Source: Bradysia coprophila (lineage: Eukaryota; Arthropoda; Insecta; Diptera; Sciaridae). From it: DNA of 64,000 nt. Positions 52,434-64,000 of the stretch are shown piece after piece. Every line of letters begins with the position of its first letter. Within the stretch, counting starts at the first letter, position 1. Position numbers and translations under genes: made by a program. The stretch covers positions 15,222,001 to 15,286,000 of the forward strand of contig NW_023503493.1 of the NCBI RefSeq assembly GCF_014529535.1, in the 5' to 3' direction. The notes under the pieces are model-generated. The model did no database searches. It worked only from the letters and a program-made list of their open reading frames with translations, and was not told the DNA's origin.

Positions 52434-55400
52434 TTACCCAGTTCTTCGATCCCTCGGAGTAGACGGTGGTGTTCCTGGTGAACTTCCCTCACTATAAGAT
52501 CCACTCAGAGAAGCGCCTTGTCGTCTTCTTACGGCATTCAACAAACTCAACGTAGATGTACTAAGGCCAGGTTTGAACGACTGTGTACAAATTCAGAATA
52601 TATGAAATATAAAATCCGTCCAAGCGACACAGCAATTCTATTTCTATTTTCATTATATATATACTCAAAACATACCGATATACCAGGACCTCTCATCTCC
52701 CGCAAATCAATATTGCGAAATAAATCACATAAAACCAATTCTTCAATTGTCGGATAACGGTCCGGTGATTCGAATATCATTTGAAGGACTTCAATTACCT
52801 ATTGAATGGAGAGAAGCAGTTGAAAATTTATTTTCCCATCAATTCAAATTGATTCATTTTCGCTCAAATTCACACACCTGTGGATATTTATCTAAATCCA
52901 ATTCGTAATGACCGGGAGTGGGTTGGGGAGAATTCAGTTCATAACCAGCACACATTTCGAACAGTAAATGTCCAAAACAAATTATGTCCATATTCTCAAT
53001 GTCGCTAACATTTCTCGACCACATAACTGCATTTACTCGTGAATTTAATCCCAACAAACCATTTTCAAGTCCAGACAATCTAAAATTGAATGAAATATTG
53101 GGGTGTTACGCTTCGGTGTTTTGGATGGGTACTGAAACGACTATTGCAGAGCTATTCAATTACGCTATTGATTTAATTACAAACTTTAATGGAAATTATC
53201 AGGTTTCATGCATGCGGTGAATGCTATTAGCCTGGCACATGCAATATATGCACTTGAGTAAATCGTTGAAATATTGTAAGTGTGATCCAGATTTTAAGCG
53301 GTTTCAAAGTGGCAGGTGCTTTAATGTTCAGTCATTCGTTCGTCAAAATTTTCTTCATTGTTCTACGAAGGATATTTTAGACATTTTCGAATAACGTTGC
53401 TTTAGTCGTACAGTTTGAAGGCACAGTAATATGCCTTGAGAAAGTAGTATGTCATGTCATTGCACTATGACCGATGTTAACTTAGGGAGTATTCCCTTGA
53501 GAGTGTTAAATAAATCCGATATGAAGAAACAAATAAAATCTGGTAACTTGTGTGCTTCAAGGTTTCATCACCGTTATATACACTGACTTCATTAAGATTG
53601 TGTCACATTTGTTTTTCTCTTTTATTTCCCTTTGCACATAATTTGCTTGATGAGAATGGTTATAACCAAATGTTGCACAATCTTTTGACTGTATCAAACT
53701 TTATATAAAGAAATAGTGAGAACTATCTTAAAATTACCTTGCGACTCCATTCTGTAAGATAATATTTCCGGAGTGTAAATGTCCGTGAGATGGAAAACCA
53801 CGTTCACGTAGAAATAAAAGAGCCTCTAGTATTTGACGGCCTAGCCGTTGAACTTGTGACAACGGCAAGCAAGTTGACTTCCGAGTGTACTTTCGGTTCC
53901 AAGATTCATTCCATTGTGCCTTGAGGGATAAAAATTTAGTGAGTGACACCTTCATTCACTGACAGAAAACAGAAAATGTCGAACGGCTGTGTATACCTTG
54001 TAAATAAGATCTTTCAGACTTCCACGTAGATTGAATGGCATAACCAAACACGCATAATTTGTAGAATTTGCATATAAAAAACCTAAGTCTAGTACAGGAT
54101 AAACGTAAGGATGTTGTAGAGAGCCGAGCAGTTCCATTAGAACTCCTTTAGGACATTCTGAGGGTGGCAGTTCTTCTAAGGCAACGCAGTCGGGTGGTAT
54201 TGGAAGTAAAGTCATCAAACGGTCCGTACGTACCTAAAAATCAATCAATTTTTAGTTGATAATTATCGCATTAGTGCAAAACAGCGCTCGTACTGTGGTA
54301 TCGTTTAGCAGAAACCAATTCTTATTATTTCTGGATCCAATATCGTCTAGATGCGCCATGATTTCATATCGGCCATTCAGTGTTTTTAGCCATTCTTGAC
54401 AAGCGCATAATGCGCGTTCACGAGCCGCTCTCTCCCTCGGGCTTCGATCATTTTGCCCAGATCCACTATCTAGAGCTGAATATTGAAATTTCAGGCTGTG
54501 CCTACAATTACAACAAAATTATAGGTTGAGTGTTGATCAAGAGAATATCTGAAAGGGTGGAAAAACAATCCGCCAAAACGATTTACTACTCGTCATACAG
54601 ATGCTGTAATAGTAATGGTGTCAAGTCCTATTTCAATTTACGTTACTATAAATAACTATAAAACAACTAGAATGTGATGATTCAGAAGGATTTTGATGAG
54701 TGGAAGAAACGATGCGTCTATCAAATCCGCTCTTAACTATTCAATTGATGACTCATATAGCTGCAACATTACGTTGATGATATGAAGTTTGATTTGAAAT
54801 TCAAACACAAAAACCTTTCACTTTTACGGATAATTTTGCAGTGCTGTTATCTGAATACTTTCTGTCGAGTTACGTAAAGCATTAATGGGTTTGTGTAGAA
54901 ACAAAAAATAATTTTATTTTCTTGTTACTTCTCGAAACCATCAAATTTTACGCCTAACCCTTCACATGCAGCCAGAATAATTTTTCCGCCTGAATAGTTG
55001 GGCGAAAGTCTTCGCCCACTTACAACTTACATGTTATCCCTCAGGTTGTTTCTTAAATTTATGTAGTTGTTTTTTACATCAGTATTTTTACAGTATTGTC
55101 ACTGTAACCGTAGCAGAAATAAATGGTTTTGCATTCGTTGTACAATTCTGGTGTCATGAATGTTGATATCGCGATAACCTTACCTGTGCACGACATTCAA
55201 AAACTTGAATGTTCGATTATACTTTCTGAAGTTTTTGCATTCCTTTTCTCGATTCGCGAAAAGATGAATGTTCAAACACTACGAATAGTTTGTTTGTCTA
55301 GATGAGTTGATCATTTATCATGTAACTAAAGTCTAATTCAAATGGCTATCTCCCCAAAACAATCTAGGTATGCAGAGGACATTATAGCAACTGTCTGTCT

Positions 55401-58400
55401 CAAACGGTACAACTCGTTTTCCGATAAAGAAAAATTCACTTCCGAACATGACTTCCCACCTATGGACCTACGTCAGTCTCATTTTGTATATCTATATTAA
55501 ATTGTAATATCTCTTCGACGACTATACTGGAAACATTTTAATTTAGAGTATTATAAAACAGATGTCTACAAGTAGGAGTAATACCACTAGTAGAGTATAT
55601 ATCTGAACTGAATAAAACAGAATTTCCGACATGAACCAATAACGTGAGAAAATTTTCTTATGATTTTTACACTGAAATATTTTTAATTCGGAAGCGATTA
55701 GTACCATTCCAGACTGAAACAGGAACTTCGAACTGTTTCTAATATACCGTAGTCAAAGATGAGCTTTTGGTGATAATGAATTTTCTATTCAATTTCTGTT
55801 AAAACGTTCAATCAAACCAGAGGAAACATTTATTTAAAACTTTATATAATTCATGACTACAACACAAATTCAATTATTATTTTTTTAAGATAAAAACTAT
55901 AATTTTGGTACACATATAATGTGGTTATTACTTTTTATATATAAAAACTCAAATGCAAAGATGTAATATATTCATTCTCATGTAGACATTACGGATAGAG
56001 AACACATTTGTTGAAGTTAGACGAAAAAAAAGTAATTTTGTTCACATGAAGTATTTAAAAAATAAAATGAAAATCGGTTAAATATTGCAATTTTGGTATT
56101 TAGACAAATTGGACTGGTCATTCTTCAAATAAAGAACAAACGCAATTCTGGAGATGTAAGCAACTTAAAACAATAATATTAAAGCGAATGAAGCCGCTCC
56201 GCAATAGCATGATTAATTAAGCAACTCATCGTGTGTAGACATACTTCGTCATAGATAATTGAAAATAAATTAGTGGCAATCGAGAAAGCATTATCTGTCG
56301 TCGGTCAGTCGTTAAGAAGAACAAATAGTCGTAGATTTTTAAAACCAAACATATCATTAGACAGTGATATGGGTGGAAGCATCAATATTATATTTATCAC
56401 TGTTTGCTGAAAAATCTGTCGTGGACAGTTAAAAAATCGAGCTGAAGCGGAGTATTTTAAATCACACGTCAGTACAGTATTTTTGGTGAGCCAGTCCAAA
56501 GCAGTACCTTTGGTAATGCCAATGCCGTAGCTTGATAATGCCAAAGCTGTACCTTGATAATGCCAAAGCCGTACCTTGGTAATGCCAAAACCGTACCTTG
56601 GCAATGCCAAAGCAGTACCTTGATAATGCCAAAGCAGTACCTTGATAATGCCAAAGCAGTACCTTGATAATGCCAAAGCCGCACCTTGGTAATGCCAAAG
56701 CCGTACCTTGGTAATTCCAAAGCAGTATCTTGGTAATGCCAAAACAGTACCTTGATAATACCAAAGCCGTACCTTGGTAATGCCAAAGCAGTACCTTGGT
56801 AATGCCGAAGCAGTACCTTGGTAATGCCAAAGCAGTACCTTGGTATTGCCAAAGCAGTACCTTGGTAATGCCAAAGCAGTACATTGGTAATGCCAACGCA
56901 GTACCTTGGTAATGCCAAAGCAGTACCTTGATAATGCCAAAGCCGTACCTTGGTAATGCCAAAGCCGTACCTTGGTAATTCCAAAGCAGTATCTTGGTAA
57001 TGCCAAAACAGTACCTTGATAATACCAAAGCCGTACCTTGGTAATGCCAAAGCAGTACCTTGGTAATGCCGAAGCAGTACCTTGGTAATGCCAAAGCAGT
57101 ACCTTGGTAATGCCAAAGCAGTACCTTGGTAATGCCAAAGCAGTACCTTGGTAATGCCAAAGCAGTACCTTGGTAATGCCAAAGCAGTACCTTGGTAATG
57201 CTAAAGCAGTACCTTGGTAATGCCGAAGCAATACCTTGGTAATGCCAAAGCAGTACCTTGGTATTACCAAAGCAGTACCTTGGTAATGCCAAAGCAGTAC
57301 CTTGGTAATGCCAACGCAGTACCTTGGTAATGCCAAAGCAGTACCTTGGTAATGCCAAGGCTGGTAATGCCATATATTTTAGCCGCAAGCATAGGAATGA
57401 TTTTTTTAAATGAATTTGTATCAGCCACATTAGATGTGTCACTTTAACAGCTAGTGCAAAGTTTAATGATAAGCATCGAGTTAGAGGGAAAGCACAATTA
57501 CTTTGACCATATCCAATGTATCTAAAACGTAGATCGACCAATTCTTAGTTTGACAGTCAGATATTGAGTTCATTTTTTACACAAAAATTAAATTATTAAC
57601 ATTTACCATAATGCAACAAATGAGTTTTTAACAATTAATTCAATACAGAATGTAGCCACTAAATTTGTAAAATTAATAAACAAAAATCATAAAAGAATTA
57701 ACCTTGTCGGAGAAACGTTATCTTTACACGAGCTGGTTGACTCTTGGGTCATGCTTCGATTAAATAGCAGTTTTGCAAATGTTTCCAATTTGGCTGTAAC
57801 TAGTGGTGATTTTTCCGACTGTTCGGTCTCTGAACTTTCATGTTCCGAGCTTGCTGAACGAATTCTATAAACATAGTGGGTTTATGATTATGTCTGAAGC
57901 GACAAGCAATACGGTAATTTAAGAAGAAAAAACAAATAAATGTAAAATACTTGAACAAATTTCGTTTATTTATGGCTGTTGATAACTGAGTTTGATCGAA
58001 TTCAGCAGCTGAGTGAGCTCGTCGAACATGCTTTTTACGTTTCTTTTTATTAGATTTTCTGAATTTAAATTAAAACAAAAATGATTCGAAAATGACAGAA
58101 CTATTGAACATCTTCTTTACCTTGACAGTCTAGTTTGACAAAATCGATCATGCCCGGTTGTTTCAAGTTCCTTCTGATCCTTTTCTTCGGTACCGCGACG
58201 ATTCATTGACGAATATAGGTTAAACATTTTGTGTGACTTTACGTTTTTTACACTAGCTACTTCACAAACACGAATTATTATCTTGCGACCACTTCTAAAC
58301 ACTGAGTTTAGCGTTTTGTACACTAAGATCGACACAGATCTTTGGCGATTATTTGGGTCCTTTAAATGAGATTTGTTTTAGTTACAAAAATTTTGGGAAT

Positions 58401-61400
58401 TGGGGGTTTTTTGGTTGGAAAGAACAATTTCTTTTTAAAAAAGTTTAGATAATATTGAGTTAAAAATATAAATCAACAACACAGTCTGGTATGAGAAACA
58501 CATAATAATTTAAACTATCCAACGGCTCTGCACATCCATTGTATTTTTTATAGACCATCCATAATAATAAATAAATTTGGTGTGGTAAACCTTAAAAATA
58601 ACACGTTTCGATCGGACGTGACTAAAATGTAAAATATTTCCTCAATTCTGGTAAAGAAAATTTTGTTTTGAACATTATCGAATGGAGACCGTACTCTGGA
58701 AACTTGATTTTTTTTATAATCCGCAAAGGAGAGTTTTTCATTTTAAAAATCATAATCGATGCTCAGATATAAAATAAAATTATTGTACAAACGTAGATGG
58801 AACTTTATTTACATTTGTCTCTTGGGATCGTTTAGGATTTTGATTTTGTTTTCGGCTATTGTTTATGTCGGTCTTCAGATCTATTTCACTAGAAATTGAA
58901 TCGCGTGTGCAATTGTTATCTTAGATACATTCGGAGAATTTTGTGTGACGAGAAGAGAATGAAAAAGGTGTAAAAAACGACCGTTGTATCACGGTATAAT
59001 CAATATATCTTTTTTGTTTCTGTTGTAATGAAATTTCATATTTTTTTCAAACAAAATCTATTATTCCTTCAGTTTTGTGTTCACTTATAGCAAAATTTAT
59101 GTTGTTAGCAAAATTTATGTTGTATGAATTTACTAGAAACAATCTTAAACAAAACCACTGATGTAGCAGATTTAAGGATTCAGATACACGACACATTTGT
59201 ACAAGATTAAAAACGTGAGAAAACGATAAAAAATTGGAAACGAAACGAAATTGGATAATCCTTCAAAAATACTGGGATATGCTAGTACCATCATTTCTTG
59301 TTTGACAGGAAAGGTACAGTTACCAAACTTTCCAAAATTTACCAAAAATTATTCTGGCAAATTTCGGTCCTGATTTCATTATCTTTTAATAATTATTTGA
59401 TGCCTTTGTTGCATGAATCACAACAAGTGCGAAATGAGTTTGTTTCTGTCACTAGAACTTCTATGCCTCATCAACACTAGTTACATTTTATCAATGAGTG
59501 ATAAAAAAAGAAAAACCGATGTGAAAAAGACCTACATATGTCCCTAAAAGTTCGCTTTTCGCAGCGCCGTTGCAAAAAATGAATTTATACGTTATACATT
59601 GTATGGAGGGCATTATCATAACGACCATTTTTACGAAGACTGTATCTTCTAAAATATACGTCTCAATACGATTGTACAAAGAAACTAACGACTTACAGTA
59701 AACGTTATACACTAGATATTTTACGACGAAGATGTAGAATAGATTCTTTGTTATATCTCGTTTCACGGAAAAATATTCTTTTCGTTTTCCATTTTCATAT
59801 ACACAAACAAACCCCTTTTGAATTCAATAAGTCGTATTTATGTTCAAAAAAAAATTATTCAATTTTTGTGTATGAACTACAACACAATATAATAATCATA
59901 AATCAACAATTCTTATTTTTCTTTTATTCATTTTCTGTCATTTCTATCAGTGTCTTTCGGTATTTTGCGCGATAAAAATCAGATCGAACCGCGTGCCGTG
60001 TTTGGAAAAACACACTAACCGAATAAGTATAAAAAACAGTCACTATAAGAGACAGTATATTGAAAATATTAACAAAAAATCTCTGTATATCTATAGAGTA
60101 CACAAGTGTAGTCAGGTTAATTCAGGTATCATGTAAGCTACAAATTGAAAAAAAAATTGCACTGAAAACTACTTCATACGACTTGAAATTCTGAGTTTAA
60201 ATTACTCCTACTTTTCGTGGTAAACTTTCGCAGTGTCAGTAGCAAAAGCTTCGATTACTTAATTAAATTTGATTACGACTGATAAACTCATACCGAACAG
60301 TTTACGAACGGCGTTGTGGACGGATAAATCAAATCCGATAGACAACACCGACAAGAATGAACTACAGCTAACATTATGTTAGAACAAATGAAGTAATAGA
60401 TTTATCTTATCCTAATGCTTGTCATTTGTGAAAGGTTCACATAATTTCTGTAAACTCAAAATATGGCTTTAATCAATTTTAGTCACAAGAAACAGTGAGC
60501 GTTCCGATTAACTCGACTATCAATAAGATACGTATTATATAGACACAATTTTCCCTTGTGTGTACTTTTTCATTTTCAGCCAGGGTTGGAATACATATAT
60601 ACGTTTTGTGTGAATTGTATGAAAGGTTTTCCATATCAAATATGGGAAACATGTGTACGACAGTGCTACTGAAACTTAATTTACTCGAGTGCTGTTATAC
60701 ATAAATCATCAAGTTCGGTTACTGTTTCATTTTTGAAAACAAATCTGCAAATACTGTGCGGCCCTGATTAAAATGTGCTTTTTTTCTTGTTTTTTTTTTT
60801 TCAAATTTAATCCAATTTACGTGAAACTTATATTATGGTATATGGCTTCTAATTTTCTGAATTGTTTGCCATATTTTCGCGAGTGTACAAACATCATTTA
60901 ATACACCAATATCAACATTTTCATTTTCAGATAAAATAAATTGAAAACGAATTAAGTTTATTCGATATAAAATAGGTCACAGGATGAACGAGCTGATGGA
61001 CAGGACGATAGTGTCGCATATACAACGCGATATTATGGCTTGCAAAGCTGTAAATACCGATGGCTATAATTTAAATCGTTTGTGGCATATAAATTGAAAA
61101 TTATCGGTTAATCAATTAATTTATGGATTTGGTTTTAAATCCAGACAAAAATATGAAATGTTGCGATAAATTTTGCAACAAAAAAAAATTTTGTGGCAAT
61201 ACTGACACAAATGAAGATTGAAATAAAATTTAAATTTCTATAAAATCTCTAGTACCACGCAAATTGAAAATCAGTAAGTTTAACAGACCTTTCAATAAAG
61301 AATTTAAATTCTTAATTTCAGCACTACCTTTTAAGCACATATATAAGGTAGGCCCACGACGTCTTGTCGACCTCGGCTTCGCCTCGGGTCGACAATCGAC

Positions 61401-63172
61401 ATCTAGTGCGAAAAAATACCTTCATACCTACCTTGGTAGATAAATAACTATTATATTGACTACGTTGAATTACGTATATCACAGTACATATGTGGTTCTA
61501 AATTTTTATTTTGACGAGTATGAGTACCGCCGTCAACCACGGACGTAATGTACTACTAATAATATTGCAATACGTTAGCGTAAATGAGCTGTGATGTGTG
61601 ATAGTTCGATAACCATTATTATCGTAGAATTGTATACAATCTGTCGTTATTAAATTTCAATGCAATATAAACCCATGGTTCATATCAAACGATTTATCTG
61701 ATGCCGTGAACAGTCTACCAAATTATTTATCAAGGTGCAGAAAGGTAAATAATCCCATCCTAATTGAGGTCAGTGAAATTGGTATTAGTGTAAACGAAAC
61801 ATATGAATAATGAACCATAAATTATTGTTAATTGTTTTCAACCGATCATGGATTAATCGTCTAAAACAGCACAAAATAGGTGCTTTGCGTTTACCTATTA
61901 CATATTTTTTTGATTAATTAAAAATGCAATTTTACTATAAACATTTAACATACGAACGTTCGTAAGTTGTATGCCATTCTCTGTTCGAAAATGCAACAAT
62001 ATTTGAGTATGTAATAGTACATTGAATGACAAGGGGCGAAAGTAAAAAAATTCAACCGTGTGCGAGAGTTGGAGCCCGCGCCGAAGGCAAGGGCTCTAAT
62101 CGCACAGGTTGAATTTTTTTACTTTTGGCCCGAGTCGTTCATACTATTTTTTTTGATACCAACATTGAAAATTGATACGTATCGCAAACATCGCAACAAA
62201 ATGTTGAAATAAAAAGGCATTTAGCCAGAAAATGCGGGGGTCCAGGGGGCGGCAGCCCCCTGGTATATGAAAAATTTAATAATTTAGCCATCACAACAAT
62301 AACACACACAAAAATTAAGATATAACTAACAAATCATTCAGTAACAAAAAGTATCAACTTTGTATGCTAATTTCAATAAGAACACTGGCGCACAGTGTTT
62401 TACAATTTTGATCAAAGTATTCTGCATAATATGAGCGGATTTTGTTGACAACTCGACTCATTTCTCTCATTTTCTGTGACGTCAGTCACTTTCGCTGTTC
62501 GTTCAGTTGCGTTCGCTCTTCGTTAAGTACTTTCTCCCCGTGGGATGCATTTTTTTACTTTCGCCCCTCATATGCGGGGCGAAAGTATCATTTTTCAATG
62601 TTGGTATCAAAAAAAATAAAATAAATCAAAACTGGAAATATAATTTGCTTTTTTTAATTACTTTTCATGTGTACGGTGGATTAACCTTATTTTCTTCACT
62701 CAAAAGGACATGTGAAAATGACGTTTTGCTGACGTGACAATTAGGGAAAGAAAATTTCTGTGTTCTTCCTGAGCAGAAAATAGACATTTTTTGCTCCGAA
62801 TTGTCAGTCGGTTTTTGTTTAAAAAAATGTTGTGTAACGAATTGATGTTTTCGTTCCGTGGATAAAAAATGTTAATCGGGCAACTCAAAAAACGTTATGT
62901 TCACCTCGGGGGAAAATGAGAAATTCCAACTCGAGAGACTCGCAATTCTCCCCTCGGTAAATAAATAACTATTTTCTCATAAAATACTTTTCACATTTCA
63001 TTCAAATGTTGCATTTTGTGCAAAATTTGTAAACACAATGTAAAAAAGGCGTAAAATATTTTCAATATGTAAATAGTTTGTATAATGTATTTTACCTGCA
63101 TTTCCGAATCCAACAACTTATGACTGCAATTGTTCCAAATATAACTGCGCCGAAAGCGCACCAAAGTGCAGT
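52434..63172 (-). CDS. Slob: Slowpoke-binding protein (Slob), PXK-related pseudokinase; 5' end outside the window
   Basis: Minus-strand exons in phase: 58121-58359, 57951-58058, 57703-57864, 54294-54501, 53997-54233, 53738-53919, 52878-53079, 52676-52798 and 52434-52580. The kinase-like part runs from ACQEWLKTLNGRYE through LLGSLQHPYVYPVLDLGFLY and LMTLLPIP. In place of a catalytic HRD it has HGHLHSGNI, and in place of DFG it has SGLENGLLG, so catalysis is unlikely. The C-terminus (LNAVRRRQGASLSGSYSEGS...TPRDRRTG) matches the Slob/PXK tail. Slob binds the Slowpoke calcium-activated potassium channel and 14-3-3 in fly neurons. A further exon at 63096-63172 encodes a membrane-like helix (ALWCAFGAVIFGTIAVISCW). 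Its phase (2) does not fit the exon at 58359 (0), so at least one linking exon is unseen. Confidence 0.8.
55000..56490. other. Slob intron sequence
   Basis: AT-rich intron upstream (in gene order downstream) of the minisatellite; no supported exon, RNA gene or foldback. Confidence 0.5.
56497..57371. repeat. 22-bp minisatellite, about 39 copies
   Basis: The unit starts AATGCCAAAGCAG and ends TACCTTGGT (22 bp); copies vary at a few sites (TTGGT/TTGAT, GCAG/GCCG). Because 22 is not a multiple of 3, three units (66 bp) encode 22 codons, and each minus-strand frame reads the same cyclic peptide (ALPRYCFG / ITKVLLW / HYQGT). All three frames stay open, as ORFs of 343, 359 and 237 codons. A 12-unit higher-order repeat is visible: the variant block starting CCGTACCTTGGTAATTCC at 56701 recurs at 56965, exactly 264 bp on. 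It lies in the Slob intron between exons 57703-57864 and 54294-54501. Confidence 0.95.
61345..61434. mobile_element. Short foldback with GGCTTCGCC apex
   Basis: AAGGTAGG at one end and CCTACCTT at the other, with GTCGACCTCGGCTTCGCCTC and GGGTCGAC forming an inner hairpin. It is similar in plan to the element at 33566-33651. Confidence 0.5.
62033..62617. mobile_element. Composite foldback element
   Basis: The outer right-hand unit 62146-62617 has termini ATTTTTTTTGATACCAACAT and the exact inverse ATGTTGGTATCAAAAAAAAT. To its left a second inverted pair, GAAAGTAAAAAAATTCAACC (from about 62038) and GGTTGAATTTTTTTACTTTT (about 62108), surrounds a GC-rich hairpin GCGCCGAAGGC. Inside the right unit are a GC-rich perfect hairpin (CCAGGGGGC-GGCA-GCCCCCTGG, about 62242-62262) and a second (TACTTTCGCCCC ... 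GGGGCGAAAGTA, 62557-62588). No coding potential. Confidence 0.65.
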
Positions 63173-64000
63173 CTGAAAACGAATGAATTATGTTTGTATA
63201 AAATAAGAAAATGCTTTCTGGAGCACCAGCATCTTAAATAATAAATTAAATTTTACATTCACATTTTACGAGTAACAATCTAACAACATGTCTAAAACTT
63301 GAGTTTCAAACAATTTTCAAGAAAATGTAGAAATTCAACCGAAACAATTCTCAACAAAAGTACGTCATTAATATGAACGATTATGATTTTAACCATTTTA
63401 TCGTTTCGTACATTTCCCAACCTGTCTCCCCGATTTGTTTAAACTTGAAGTGATCAAAGTATATCAAAGTCACTGTAATATCAAAAGGACGTTTAACACA
63501 GTCTATGTATAGCAATTTCCATGCAATTACGAATGGTTGAACTATCAAAACTTTCTATTTACTAGCACCTGTGTATTGAATCGATATAATTACCATTTAC
63601 ACCCGTAAATTACTTTCAGCATTTTGTTGGAGTACAGAATATAAGAAAGCATCGGATATCGGTGTATTGAAGCTCTAGTTGAGGAGAAAACCAACAAAAT
63701 GTATATAAACTCTCAAAGTATATGTCTAAACTTTGCTTCACTTTATCAATGCTTGCACATTATATAACTGATGGTAAATGCTGTTCTTGTCACATTTGAT
63801 CTCTTTCAAATTATCCTTAATCTCGTTCGCAAAACAGCTAAGACTTAAACACCGATTGATTGATGATAACTACCACACTTATTTAAAGCAGGCACTCGAC
63901 GTTCAAAACAATGTTGGTTGCTATTCAACAATGAATTAATCAAAATGCTGTAATTACACACACATACCGTCTGTCTGCCCGGCAACAATATCAATTTGTC
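63173..64000. other. Slob upstream intron to the window edge
   Basis: No exon, promoter or repeat could be supported here. Confidence 0.4.

Larger units (their letters stand above)
58360..63095. other. Slob intron, 4.7 kb
   Basis: AT-rich with foldbacks at 61345-61434 and 62033-62617 and one GAAGTAATAGATTT site at 60390. A linking coding exon is expected here on phase grounds, but I could not place it. Confidence 0.5.

Noticed and set aside
56305..57541. Three long ORFs as genes for a repeat protein
   Set aside because: They are the same minisatellite read in three frames and sit in an intron; kept as a finding, not as genes.
1..64000. CRISPR arrays, operons, tRNA and rRNA genes
   Set aside because: The DNA is clearly eukaryotic; no spaced array, tRNA cloverleaf with box A/B words, or rRNA segment was seen by eye. 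A tRNAscan run would settle the tRNA point.

Overview
The window is AT-rich eukaryotic nuclear DNA with many introns, GT-AG splice sites, AATAAA signals and numerous short inverted-repeat transposons. The gene set (Slob-type pseudokinase, Marcal1, Rim2, Vps52, mitochondrial EF-G1, an insect-type cystatin) points to an insect, most likely a fly. A lower dipteran is a reasonable guess, but the sequence alone does not fix the family. All multi-exon models were assembled by hand from splice sites and reading phase.

Layout: 1.6-3.5 kb holds the last three exons of a plus-strand gene whose product ends in a PDZ-binding tail. 4.2-6.9 kb holds a TTAA-bounded foldback element and a 5'-truncated LINE with an open reverse transcriptase frame. 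7.3-11.0 kb holds two intronless, divergently arranged paralogs in which an XLF/NHEJ1-like head and coiled coil are joined to a ZZ zinc finger. The 2 kb between them is packed with nested MITEs, including a hAT-type MITE with a perfect 8-bp target duplication. 11.8-12.5 kb has two orphan coding-like stretches. 15.2-18.5 kb encodes an unrecognised secreted protein.

18.8-28.6 kb is a compact housekeeping block: TXNDC17 (-), Vps52 (+), mitochondrial EF-G1 (-), Marcal1 (+) and a secreted cystatin (-), with short divergent promoters and closely spaced 3' ends. 30.1-32.4 kb is a complete piggyBac element with an intact transposase, matching terminal inverted repeats and flanking TTAA. 33.1-43.3 kb is Rim2, a mitochondrial pyrimidine nucleotide carrier, in seven exons with a 6.2-kb first intron. 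49.9-51.3 kb is a large Ser-rich protein of unknown function. 52.4 kb to beyond 63.1 kb is a Slob (slowpoke-binding protein) gene; one intron holds a roughly 870-bp, 22-bp-unit minisatellite that is open in all three minus-strand frames.

The most novel candidate is the XLF-ZZ fusion pair: an end-joining repair scaffold apparently wired to a ZZ reader domain and duplicated. Runners-up are the minisatellite that encodes one cyclic peptide in every frame, and the intact piggyBac.
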